Part shown: positions 1-8,158 of the stretch, piece after piece | How the letters are laid out: each line of letters starts with the position of its first letter | Position numbering within the stretch: position 1 is the stretch's first letter | Assembly (NCBI GenBank): GCA_964647705.1 | Contig: CAZYIW010000016.1 | Span: 1-26,787, forward strand | Source of the DNA: CAZYIW01 sp964647705 | GTDB lineage: Bacteria > Pseudomonadota > Gammaproteobacteria > PS1 > Pseudothioglobaceae | Reading direction: 5' to 3' | DNA: 26,787 nucleotides | Position numbers and translations under genes: made by a program | The notes under the pieces: model-generated | What the model saw: only the letters and a program-made list of their open reading frames with translations | Told to the model about the DNA's origin: nothing | Database searches by the model: none

Positions 1-11
1 AGGAGAAAAAG

Positions 12-455
12 ATGAAAAGAAGATTATTTCTAAAAAGCGCAGTCGCTTCTTCTGCGGTTGCAACTGCAGTGGGCGCAGGTCTATTGACGCCTTCGATGGT
101 TTTTGCTAATACAGATGCTTTCAAAGCAAAATCAGATGCAGCATCAAAAGCATGGGGTTCTGCTGGCAAAGGTTCATTTAAATTCAAAGCACCTAAGATT
201 GCTGAAAATGGTGCTGTGGTTCCAATGACTGTTGACGCTTCAAAGGTAGATGGTGTGACAAGTATTGCTATTTTGGTTAAAGAAAATGGCGTACCAATGG
301 CAGCACAATTTAACCTTTCAGGTGCACAAGGCTATGTTTCAACTCGTGTGAAAATGGGCAAGACTTCTCAAGTCGCAGCATTAGTAACAGCGGGTGGTGC
401 AACAAGCGTTGTCACTCAAGAAGTGAAAGTAACTATTGGTGGTTGTGGCGGTTAA
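12..455 (+). CDS. soxY: Sulfur carrier protein SoxY
   Basis: SoxY is the periplasmic sulfur carrier of the Sox system: sulfur intermediates are bound covalently to a cysteine on its flexible C-terminal arm while other Sox enzymes act on them. The 147-residue protein ends in GGCGG, the diagnostic SoxY swinging arm, with the carrier cysteine at residue 145. The N-terminus KRRLFLK followed by an Ala/Val-rich stretch to about residue 32 is a twin-arginine (Tat) signal, so the protein is exported folded, as is known for SoxY. A strong AGGAG lies just before the ATG at the window edge. soxZ follows after 41 bases. soxX commonly precedes soxY and, if present, is outside the window. Confidence 0.96.
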   Translation: MKRRLFLKSAVASSAVATAVGAGLLTPSMVFANTDAFKAKSDAASKAWGSAGKGSFKFKAPKIAENGAVVPMTVDASKVDGVTSIAILVKENGVPMAAQFNLSGAQGYVSTRVKMGKTSQVAALVTAGGATSVVTQEVKVTIGGCGG

Positions 456-496
456 TTTAACAGCTGATCATATCTAATTATTAAAGGAGAATACTA

Positions 497-799
497 ATGG
501 CAAAAATTAAATTAAAGCCTAAAGCTAGAAAAGGTGTAATCGGTGTTAAAGCATTAATCAAGCACCCAATGGAAACAGGTCTACGTAAAAAGAAAGGCAA
601 AATCGTACCAGCTAATCACATCACTCACATGACTGTTTCTCATAACGGTAACGTTGTGGTTGATGCAGATATTGGTAGTGCTATTTCTAAAGATCCGTAC
701 TTTAAATTTAATATTCCTGGTGCAAAAGGTGATGAAATCACTCTAGTGTATAAGGACAACAAAGGTAAATCAGGCACTAAGACTGCAAAGTCTAAGTAA
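497..799 (+). CDS. soxZ: Sulfur carrier partner protein SoxZ
   Basis: SoxZ forms the SoxYZ heterodimer that carries sulfur substrates in the periplasm. The 100-residue basic protein starts MAKIKLKPKARKG and contains the conserved KHPMETGLRKKKGK segment (about residues 22-35) and a C-terminal immunoglobulin-like beta region. It has no signal peptide; SoxZ is known to be exported bound to the Tat-dependent SoxY, which fits the adjacent soxY. The start is supported by AAAGGAGA seven bases before the ATG. No cysteine is present, as expected since the carrier cysteine belongs to SoxY. Confidence 0.96.
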   Translation: MAKIKLKPKARKGVIGVKALIKHPMETGLRKKKGKIVPANHITHMTVSHNGNVVVDADIGSAISKDPYFKFNIPGAKGDEITLVYKDNKGKSGTKTAKSK

Positions 800-822
800 G
801 TGAGTTTATTGAGGAGAGTTAA

Positions 823-1641
823 ATGAAAAAGTTATTAACTGCAGTAGTCAGTTTAGGCTTGGTGGTTGGTACTGCATCTGCAACTGATGTAGAAGCCGAT
901 CGAAAAGCTTTTGTTGGCCACTTTAATTCAATGTTTCCTAATGTTGAGTTTGCAGACTACACAAATGGTGTATATGCGCTTGACGAAGGTTCAAGGGAGC
1001 AATTCGAGGAAATCTTGGACGGCATCCCACCTTATGAAGAAGCAGTAGAGAAAGGCGCCGCTGAATTTGAAAAGTACAACCTTGCAAAATGTGATGCTTT
1101 AAAAGATCCAGCTGCTGCTCGTGTGGCACATCCATACTATGATGAAAAAGCTGGTACAGTGGTAACACTGGAAGGCACAATTCGTAAGTGTTACACTGAA
1201 CAAACTGGCAAAAAAATGGCACCAATGAAAGGCAAGATTGCCAGAATCAGCTCTTGGATTTCAGATCAAGCAGCTGGTGAGAAGATCAATGTGAAAGTTG
1301 AATCTGAAGGTGCAAAAGCAGCTTATGAGAAGGGTAAGGCCTTCTTCTTTGCTAAGCGCGGTCAATTCAATATGTCTTGTGCAGATTGCCATGTATACAA
1401 CTCAGGCAAGAAAGCACGTGCTGATATCTTATCACCTGCACTAGGCCACACCACGCACGTTCCAATGTATCGTGCTAAATGGGGCGGTATTGGCACATTG
1501 CATCGTCGCTATGGTGGTTGCTTGAAGAACATGCGTGCTAAGCCTCTAATGGCTCAGTCTGAAGAGTTCCGTAATATGGAGTTCTATCATCAGGCAATGA
1601 GTAATGGCTTAGAGATTACTGCTGACAGATACAGAAAATAG
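823..1641 (+). CDS. soxA: Sox cytochrome c subunit SoxA (monoheme type)
   Basis: SoxA is the catalytic subunit of the SoxAX cytochrome complex, which oxidatively couples thiosulfate to the SoxY cysteine in the periplasm. The 272-residue protein has a Sec signal peptide (cleavage near residue 20, ASA-TD), one CxxCH heme motif (CADCH, residues 186-190), and the active-site region YGGCLKNMRAKP, whose Cys233 is the heme-ligating, substrate-binding cysteine in known SoxA proteins. A second, N-terminal CxxCH as found in diheme SoxA is missing; Cys90 and Cys123 lie in that part and may form a disulfide, as described for monoheme SoxA. GAGGAG precedes the ATG. It lies 23 bases after soxZ and 9 before the next gene. 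Confidence 0.95.
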   Translation: MKKLLTAVVSLGLVVGTASATDVEADRKAFVGHFNSMFPNVEFADYTNGVYALDEGSREQFEEILDGIPPYEEAVEKGAAEFEKYNLAKCDALKDPAAARVAHPYYDEKAGTVVTLEGTIRKCYTEQTGKKMAPMKGKIARISSWISDQAAGEKINVKVESEGAKAAYEKGKAFFFAKRGQFNMSCADCHVYNSGKKARADILSPALGHTTHVPMYRAKWGGIGTLHRRYGGCLKNMRAKPLMAQSEEFRNMEFYHQAMSNGLEITADRYRK

Positions 1642-1650
1642 GAGAAGACT

Positions 1651-1971
1651 ATGAAAAAGATGTTATTAACAACTTTTGCTGTGTTTTCTTTAACAGCACA
1701 AGCTGATTATCTAGCTAGTAGCCACAATTGGAACGATGGTTCATCTGACCCTTACAAAGCAGCCATTGCTGCTGCAGAGTCAGACCATGCCAAAGCATTA
1801 GCGGCAAGTATGGCTTGGCGTGATACAGGTGCGATGATCAAAGAAGCCAAGAAGTTAAAAGCAGCAGGTAAAAAAGATGCTGCATTAGCGATGGCTAAAA
1901 AGGCTCATATGCAGGCAGTAAATGCACTGGCTCAAGCGGCAGTTGCCGGTTCAGCTGGCCCTAGATTCTAA
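1651..1971 (+). CDS. soxK: SoxK-like SoxAX-binding small periplasmic protein
   Basis: A 106-residue exported protein with a Sec signal (cleavage near residue 18, AQA-DY) and a mature part that is almost wholly Ala/Lys-rich helix. Position after soxA, small size, the WRDTGAMIKEAKKL segment (about residues 56-69) and the C-terminal GPRF fit SoxK (SAXB), a small protein that binds SoxAX and raises its activity in some sulfur oxidisers. It has a strong GGAGAAG site directly after the soxA stop, so it belongs to the same operon, and the terminator follows 16 bases after its stop. The family assignment rests on composition and context; it could be another small Sox-associated helper. Confidence 0.65.
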   Translation: MKKMLLTTFAVFSLTAQADYLASSHNWNDGSSDPYKAAIAAAESDHAKALAASMAWRDTGAMIKEAKKLKAAGKKDAALAMAKKAHMQAVNALAQAAVAGSAGPRF

Positions 1972-1987
1972 CCTTAATTGGAATCAG

Positions 1988-2017
1988 AAAAATGCCCCTT
2001 TATGGGGCATTTTTTTT
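1988..2017 (+). terminator. Rho-independent terminator of the sox operon
   Basis: Stem ATGCCCC (1992-1998) pairs with GGGGCAT (2004-2010) around a five-base loop, can be extended by flanking A/T pairs, and is followed by a run of T. It starts 16 bases after the soxK-like stop codon, so it ends the sox transcript before dnaE. Confidence 0.93.
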
Positions 2018-2103
2018 GTCAAAAATAAAATATTTTCTGAATTAAATACAATTTTTCAGTTGTAAAATAAAAATTCTATTCATTTAAAAATACAGCAAAT
2101 TGA

Positions 2104-5100
2104 ATGCCAAATTCTGAGTTTGTTCATCTTCATTGTCATAGCGAATATTCTGTCAATAGCTCGCTAGTGCGTATTCCTGATCTTGTTAAAAAAACAAAGG
2201 ATCTGGGCATGAGTGCTGTTGCTTTAACCGATAAATTTAATATGTTTGCAGCGGTTAAGCTATACAAAGAAGCTAAGTCCAATGGGGTTAAACCAATCTT
2301 TGGCTCACAGGTTGAAATCAAACATGATGCACAGCATTACCCGTTAATCCTTTTGTGTCAAAATCATCAAGGTTATCTTAACTTATCCACAATAATATCT
2401 TTGGCTTATATGCATGGCCAAGCGATAGATGGTGTGACTATAGATATACAAACGCTTAAAAAATATAATCATGGTTTGATTGCAATCTCACCTGCTGTTA
2501 AAGGTGATGTGGCTTCAATGTTACTCAAGGGGCAGATAAACGAGGCGGGTAATCTGGCAAAGGTATATCAGTCAATATTTGGTGATCGTTTTTATCTATC
2601 TGTACAAAGAACTGGTCAGGTAAATGATGAAAAACATCTGCATTTGTGTATTGAGCTTGCTGTCAAATTCGGTATCGCAATTACTGCTACAAATGATGTA
2701 GAATTTTTAGAAAAATCTGAGTTTGATGCGCATGAAGCAAGAATCTGTATCTCTGATGGTTTGTTGATCGATGATTCGAGGCGAGATAAGCGCCACACTC
2801 AGGAGCAATACCTTAAATCTGCTGAACAGATGCATACACTGTTCTCAGACTTACCAGAAGCACTTGAGAACACTGTGCAAATTGCTAAGCGTTGTAATGT
2901 GCACTTTGAGCTTTATCAAAAAAACTACTTGCCTGATTTTCCAGTACCGCCAGATCTTTCAGTATCAGAGTTTTTTGAACAACAATCCAGAGACGGCCTT
3001 GAGAGGCGTTTAAAAGGGCAGAAACTGGACGAAAGTCTTTATCAGAAGCGCTTAGAATATGAGATCTCAGTGATTATAAAGATGGATTTCCCCGGCTATT
3101 TCTTGATCGTGGCAGACTTTATTCGCTGGAGTCGTGAAAATGAAATACCGGTTGGTCCTGGACGTGGTTCAGGTGCAGGTTCTTTGGTGGCTTATGCCTT
3201 AGGTATTACCAATGTCGATCCGATTAAGCATGAACTCCTATTTGAGCGATTTTTAAATCCTGAACGTGTGTCTATGCCGGACTTTGATGTGGATTTTTGT
3301 ACCGACCGTAGAGACGAAGTGATTGCTTACGTCTCCGATAAATACGGTCAAGAAAAAGTATCGCAAATTATCACTTACGGCACCATGGCAGCTAAGGGTG
3401 TGGTTCGAGATGTGGGTCGAGTTTTAGGCCATCCTTATGGCTTTAGTGATAAGATATCTAAGTTAATACCCAATGACTTAAAAATGACACTCTCTAAGGC
3501 GCTGAGTCCCAGCGATGAAGGTGGCTCAGATGAACTAAGAGCACGATATAAATCTGAAGAAAGTGTGACAACGCTAATTGACTTGTCCAAACAACTTGAA
3601 GGGTTGGTGCGTAATGTAGGTACGCATGCTGGGGGTGTATTGATTGCACCTAGTAAGATCAGTGATTTTTGCCCCACCTACAAGGCCAGTGAAACCGATG
3701 GCGTGGTGTCTCAATTCGACATGAAAGACATTGAAGCACTGGGTTTGGTTAAATTTGATTTTTTAGGCTTGTCTAACCTAACAGTAATTGACAAGGCTGT
3801 GAAAATGATTAGTGAAAAATCTCTGAGTCAGGTAGCTATTGATATTAATGATATTCCACTTGATGACGCTAAAGTTTATCATCTTTTGCAACGCTGTGAT
3901 ACGACTGGTATTTTCCAACTAGAAAGCGGAGGTATGCGAGGCTATCTTAAAAAGATGAAGCCCGATAGTTTTGATGATGTCGTGGCAATGTTGGCACTTT
4001 ATCGTCCAGGACCTCTAGATTCAGGCATGGTAGATGATTATATTGATGTTAAGCATGGTCGCAAAAAGCCAGCCTATCCACATCCGCTGCTCGAAGAAGT
4101 GTTAAAACCCACAAATGGCGTTTTTGTTTATCAAGAACAGGTGATGAAATCTGCTCAAGTTTTGGCAGGATATTCACTCGGTGCTGCAGATTTACTCAGA
4201 CGCGCTATGGGTAAAAAGATTCCAGAGGAGATGTCCAAACAGCGTGGAATTTTTGTTGCAGGCGCTGTCAAGAAAAATAAAATTGATGAGAAAAAAGCCA
4301 ACCAAATTTTTGATTTGATTGATAAATTCTCCGGTTATGGATTTAACAAATCACACTCGGTTGCCTATGCTTATATATCTTATCAAACAGCGTGGCTAAA
4401 GACACATTATCCCGCTGCTTTTATGGCATCAGTGCTCTCAGGAATGATGGATGATTCAGATCGTGTGGCGTTTACGGTTAATGAAATTAGACAAAGTGAT
4501 TTAGAAATCACAGCGCCTAATGTTAATTTATCAAATTACGAGTTTAGTATTACGGATGAAAAAACCATCACCTATGGTCTGGGTGCTATCAAAGGTGTTG
4601 GCGAGGCCATGTCTTATTTTATTTCACTAGAGCGTGAGAGCGGTGGAGAATATAAAGATTTGTTTGATTTTTGTTTAAGATTGGAAAAAAAGCATCTAAA
4701 CAGGCGTGCTATGCTGGCATTGATTTATTCAGGCGCCTTTGATGTTTTTGGCGTTGAACGTGCAAGTTTGGTAGCCACATTTCCTAAAGCAGTTGCCCAA
4801 GCAGAACAGCAACAAAAAGATTCATTAAATGGCCAATCAGGACTGTTTGTAGGTGGATATAAAGCTGAGTATGTAAGCAGCCCAAATTTAAGCTTTAGAG
4901 AGCGTCTGGCGTTGGAAAAAAGTGCTATGGGCTATTATTTCTTTCAGCATCCAACCGATGAATATAAGCCAGATTTGAAAAATATCGGTGCAACATTACC
5001 ATCCAAACTTAGCTATCGTCAAAATAAAGAAGTTCGGGTTGTTGCACTCATTTCTGAGATCCGCTACAGGAATACCAAAAAAGGTAATCAAATGGCTGAA

Positions 5101-5523
5101 CTTATTATTGAAGATGGGAGCACAAAAACCAGTGCAGTTGTATATGCAAAAACGCTTTCAAATGTAAGTGACAAACTCACTATTGATGAGGTGGTTTTAA
5201 TATCAGGCAAAGTGCGCAAAGATTTTCGTGACAATTGGCAAATATCGGTAGAAAGTGTGAGTGGTATTGACGAGGTCAAAGCCAGTTATGCCAAAAGCTT
5301 TGAAATTATACTGAGTAAAAAACACCAAACCCTATTTACAAAGATTGCTGATGCTCTCAAACAAAGTCATGGTCGTTGCCCAGTTCAGATTTCCTACACC
5401 TTTGATGGCATGAGTGGTTGTGTGCCACTTAATCAAGATTATTTGGTCACGCCGAATCAAGCATTAACAGATCTGGTTGATGGTATCGCCAAAGACAAGG
5501 TTAGTATCATCCATTACCATTAA
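2104..5523 (+). CDS. dnaE: DNA polymerase III subunit alpha
   Basis: Catalytic subunit of the replicative DNA polymerase III. The 1139 residues are close to the E. coli length (1160). In order: an N-terminal PHP domain opening with FVHLHCHSEYS; the C-family polymerase core with PDFDVDF (residues 392-398, catalytic Asp393 and Asp395) and a third catalytic Asp552 in KFDFLGL; the GFNKSHSVAYAY motif; a probable beta-clamp binding motif QSGLF (residues 911-915); and a C-terminal OB-fold (about 980-1060). No clear Shine-Dalgarno sequence precedes the ATG, but the N-terminus matches the family start. It is a single-gene unit: the sox terminator lies upstream and comEC converges 9 bases downstream without a clear terminator. 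Confidence 0.98.
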   Translation: MPNSEFVHLHCHSEYSVNSSLVRIPDLVKKTKDLGMSAVALTDKFNMFAAVKLYKEAKSNGVKPIFGSQVEIKHDAQHYPLILLCQNHQGYLNLSTIISLAYMHGQAIDGVTIDIQTLKKYNHGLIAISPAVKGDVASMLLKGQINEAGNLAKVYQSIFGDRFYLSVQRTGQVNDEKHLHLCIELAVKFGIAITATNDVEFLEKSEFDAHEARICISDGLLIDDSRRDKRHTQEQYLKSAEQMHTLFSDLPEALENTVQIAKRCNVHFELYQKNYLPDFPVPPDLSVSEFFEQQSRDGLERRLKGQKLDESLYQKRLEYEISVIIKMDFPGYFLIVADFIRWSRENEIPVGPGRGSGAGSLVAYALGITNVDPIKHELLFERFLNPERVSMPDFDVDFCTDRRDEVIAYVSDKYGQEKVSQIITYGTMAAKGVVRDVGRVLGHPYGFSDKISKLIPNDLKMTLSKALSPSDEGGSDELRARYKSEESVTTLIDLSKQLEGLVRNVGTHAGGVLIAPSKISDFCPTYKASETDGVVSQFDMKDIEALGLVKFDFLGLSNLTVIDKAVKMISEKSLSQVAIDINDIPLDDAKVYHLLQRCDTTGIFQLESGGMRGYLKKMKPDSFDDVVAMLALYRPGPLDSGMVDDYIDVKHGRKKPAYPHPLLEEVLKPTNGVFVYQEQVMKSAQVLAGYSLGAADLLRRAMGKKIPEEMSKQRGIFVAGAVKKNKIDEKKANQIFDLIDKFSGYGFNKSHSVAYAYISYQTAWLKTHYPAAFMASVLSGMMDDSDRVAFTVNEIRQSDLEITAPNVNLSNYEFSITDEKTITYGLGAIKGVGEAMSYFISLERESGGEYKDLFDFCLRLEKKHLNRRAMLALIYSGAFDVFGVERASLVATFPKAVAQAEQQQKDSLNGQSGLFVGGYKAEYVSSPNLSFRERLALEKSAMGYYFFQHPTDEYKPDLKNIGATLPSKLSYRQNKEVRVVALISEIRYRNTKKGNQMAELIIEDGSTKTSAVVYAKTLSNVSDKLTIDEVVLISGKVRKDFRDNWQISVESVSGIDEVKASYAKSFEIILSKKHQTLFTKIADALKQSHGRCPVQISYTFDGMSGCVPLNQDYLVTPNQALTDLVDGIAKDKVSIIHYH

Positions 5524-5532
5524 AACAAATCT

Positions 5533-7812
5533 CTAGCACTGCCTCATATAAAAACGCGCGTTTTCTTTTCTGTATTGTTGAATATTTAATTCATCGTCGA
5601 GCAGAATATCAATCTGCCCTGAACAACTAGTATTTAGAATTTTTATCGCCAGATTCTCATAACGATTCACAACAATTGGTGCAGGGTGCTTAAAACGGTT
5701 TTTATAGCCACTGGATATGACAACGATTTTAGGATCAACAGCGGCTAAGAATGCTGGCGATGAAGAGGTTTTGCTACCATGATGGGGTGCCAGTAAGACA
5801 TCGCTTTTGAGTTTATTACTTAGAGTTTTAACCAAATATTTTTCAGCTTTTTTCTCTATATCGGCACTTAATAAGACGGAGAGATTTTCGTTAGATATTT
5901 TCAACACACAAGACGCATTATTGCCTTTGAGTAAATGATTGACATTAGGGCTTAATATCTCAAAATCAATACCATCCCAGCGCCATTTTTGCCCAGATTG
6001 ACAAGATTGTGATTGTTGTTTGATCTTTTCACCAGCTGAAGTTAGTATTGATTTAACTTCAAAGTTCTCTAAGATACTCTCCAGCCCTCCAATATGATCA
6101 TTATCGCCATGCGAGATAATTAGCTTATCAATTTGTTTAACACCACTGGCCTTAAGAAAAGGGGTGACAACCCTGTCTCCTAGACTAAATCCAGATGCAT
6201 ATGAAGCCCCTGTATCAAACAACATTGTATGATTATGGGTCTGTATTACTATTGAGAGGCCTTGGCCTACATCCAGAAAAGTTATCTTAGCCTTAGCGAA
6301 ATCAACCTTAGGTGCGGGCCAAAAAACAATCCAAAGGATTAAAGCCAGTGCTATTGAATTTAATTTCAATGCACTGGGTGATAATAACACCACGACCAAT
6401 AGAACCAATAAAACCAAACCAATAGAAGAACGGTGATGAAAATCCCAAGTATTAAAATCCAATTGTGAGAGGAAATTTAGAAGAACCGATAACAAAGCCA
6501 AAGTCTCATTGACAATCATAAAACAAAACTGTGCTAAAGATTCGAGTCCAAACCCTATCATTACAGCGCCAATAAGTGAAAAAGGTGTGGCAATAATACT
6601 AAAGACAGGAATAGCGATTAGATTAGCTATAGGAGAGAAGGTTGATCCGACACCAAAAAACCAAGCAACTAAGGGCATTGTGCCTATGGTAATAAGTAAT
6701 TGAATATAAATAAGCCGAAACAAGTAAGATCGATTTGGGTGCTGTTTAGCGGCATAGATAATGATCGCAACCACATAAAAGCTCAACCAAAATCCAATAC
6801 TGTAAACACTCAATGGACTAAGAATTAAAACCAGTAAAAGAGCCAAACCATAAAGCTGCCAGATATTGTGGTTTCGCCTCACAATGATAGAGATAAAAAC
6901 CACACCTGCCATGATAAGGGCGCGTTGAGTTGGGACTGAAAAGCCCGCAACCACAGCATAGCTAAAAGCACTTAGCAGGCCCAAGTAAGAGGCAAATATT
7001 TGACTCGGAGTGTACAACAAACAACGAGGACAAAGTCGCCACAATCGTTGTGAAAGCCAAAAAACCAATCCAGCTACCAGACCAATATGCAACCCAGATA
7101 TAACACTTAAATGGGTGGTATTCGTTGATTGAAATAACTGCCAATGATTATCTGATATAAGTGAACGATCGCCAATTATCAAGGCGTTAATCACACCTAA
7201 GAATTCAAATTTTTGTAAAACAGGGTTGATGGATTGACGAATATTGTCTCGAAGTGCGTGCATTGAAGAAACACCGCGGTTTGAAATTAGCTGGTTGTCG
7301 GTTGATTTTTTTACATAACCGGTTGCATGAATATTATTAGAAAACAGGTGCTTTTCATAATCAAAGCCAGCAAAGTTTTGATAGGAGTTGTTGTTTTTTA
7401 GCTTTACCAATAATTGATATTGATCCCCAGGAGTTAAAGAGGGGAGATTTTGACCATACCAGGACAATTGAACTCGTCCACTGAAGGGCTGATTAACAGA
7501 AAAAACAAATCTACTTTTATCATTAGAATGTTGAGCAAGACTAAAGACATGTCCTTTAACCAAAATAGATTTATTTAAAAATTTATCATCCAGATAATTG
7601 CCCATTACCAAATGAGAAAAAAACCCCATCCAGATAAAACCAAGGGTAAAGATGCCAATCAAAACACTAAGTTGCTTATGGTTTTTAAAGAATGCTAAAA
7701 AAAGACAAATAAGAGCGAAAAATACACCCCATTCAAATGGAGAAATTGCCAACGAGCTTTTCAGCGAAAAAACAACAATACCGAGAAGAAAAAACAAGGC
7801 GTAAATTAGCAT
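5533..7812 (-). CDS. comEC: DNA internalisation/competence protein ComEC/Rec2
   Basis: ComEC forms the inner-membrane channel that brings single-stranded DNA into the cytoplasm during natural transformation. The 759-residue protein has the full family layout: N-terminal membrane segments and a soluble DUF4131-type region (about 1-180), the multi-spanning competence domain (about 200-480, with HLSVISGLHIGL), and a C-terminal metallo-beta-lactamase domain with DVGQGLS, FDTGA (near residue 532), SHGDNDHIGG (near 565) and HHGSKTSSS (near 675). The metal-binding motifs are intact. It is complete, implying that DNA uptake or scavenging may be retained. No good ribosome binding site is visible before the ATG. 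It stands alone, with no other com gene in the window. Confidence 0.96.
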   Translation of the reverse strand: MLIYALFFLLGIVVFSLKSSLAISPFEWGVFFALICLFLAFFKNHKQLSVLIGIFTLGFIWMGFFSHLVMGNYLDDKFLNKSILVKGHVFSLAQHSNDKSRFVFSVNQPFSGRVQLSWYGQNLPSLTPGDQYQLLVKLKNNNSYQNFAGFDYEKHLFSNNIHATGYVKKSTDNQLISNRGVSSMHALRDNIRQSINPVLQKFEFLGVINALIIGDRSLISDNHWQLFQSTNTTHLSVISGLHIGLVAGLVFWLSQRLWRLCPRCLLYTPSQIFASYLGLLSAFSYAVVAGFSVPTQRALIMAGVVFISIIVRRNHNIWQLYGLALLLVLILSPLSVYSIGFWLSFYVVAIIIYAAKQHPNRSYLFRLIYIQLLITIGTMPLVAWFFGVGSTFSPIANLIAIPVFSIIATPFSLIGAVMIGFGLESLAQFCFMIVNETLALLSVLLNFLSQLDFNTWDFHHRSSIGLVLLVLLVVVLLSPSALKLNSIALALILWIVFWPAPKVDFAKAKITFLDVGQGLSIVIQTHNHTMLFDTGASYASGFSLGDRVVTPFLKASGVKQIDKLIISHGDNDHIGGLESILENFEVKSILTSAGEKIKQQSQSCQSGQKWRWDGIDFEILSPNVNHLLKGNNASCVLKISNENLSVLLSADIEKKAEKYLVKTLSNKLKSDVLLAPHHGSKTSSSPAFLAAVDPKIVVISSGYKNRFKHPAPIVVNRYENLAIKILNTSCSGQIDILLDDELNIQQYRKENARFYMRQC

Positions 7813-7969
7813 AAAAATTTGGCTATTTTGTTAAGAGTTTTTCAAATTAGAAAATTTATATTTAATGATACTCTTATATATCGTGAAACACCTGTTTTTA
7901 TGCGTGGAACAATCAAAGTTATCCTCCATGGTGATAAAAAAACAATAAATAAGAAATTTCTAATATTAC

Positions 7970-7978
7970 TTATCCACT
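7970..7978 (+). promoter_or_regulatory. DnaA-box-like site
   Basis: TTATCCACT differs from the strong DnaA box TTATCCACA only at the last base. It lies in the same orientation as the site at 8100, within AT-rich non-coding DNA. Confidence 0.35.
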
Positions 7979-8044
7979 GATATTTTTGTAACTAATTGAT
8001 TTATATGTAAAAAAATATTATGTTTATTTTTTATTCAAAACCAT

Positions 8045-8064
8045 AAAAAACCCTATGTTTAGGG
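8045..8064 (-). terminator. Rho-independent terminator of ribD-coaBC
   Basis: Read on the minus strand, CCCTA pairs with TAGGG around a four-base loop and is followed directly by six T. It lies 94 bases beyond the coaBC stop, giving that transcript a fairly long 3' untranslated region. Confidence 0.75.
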
Positions 8065-8099
8065 CAATTTTGTAATTTTTTAGCAAGATATTAACAGAG

Positions 8100-8108
8100 T
8101 TATCCACA
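8100..8108 (+). promoter_or_regulatory. Perfect DnaA-box match
   Basis: TTATCCACA is an exact match to the E. coli high-affinity DnaA box (TTATNCACA). It lies between the coaBC stop and its terminator. A single 9-mer can occur by chance in AT-rich DNA, so the case rests on the companion site at 7970 and the non-coding setting. Confidence 0.45.
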
Positions 8109-8158
8109 ATTTTGTGTGTAACTTTTTTGGGGCTTGATTTATCAAGGTTTTTTCTAGA

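Larger units (their letters stand above)
7813..8158. other. AT-rich non-coding stretch upstream of comEC
   Basis: These 346 bases contain no convincing ORF. They hold the probable comEC promoter region on the left, the terminator of ribD-coaBC (8045-8064), two DnaA-box-like sites in the same orientation (7970-7978 and 8100-8108), and a small inverted repeat followed by T residues (8133-8153). The density of poly-A/T tracts is higher than in other gaps of this window. A role in replication control, or a small RNA gene, is possible but not shown. Confidence 0.6.

Noticed and set aside
938..1225. Minus-strand open frame opposite soxA
   Set aside because: Shadow of the soxA reading frame; composition is not protein-like.
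5551..5564. Perfect 14-base palindrome AAAACGCGCGTTTT as a terminator for dnaE
   Set aside because: It lies inside the comEC coding end, the GC part of the stem is very short, and the T run is interrupted, so the evidence is too weak.
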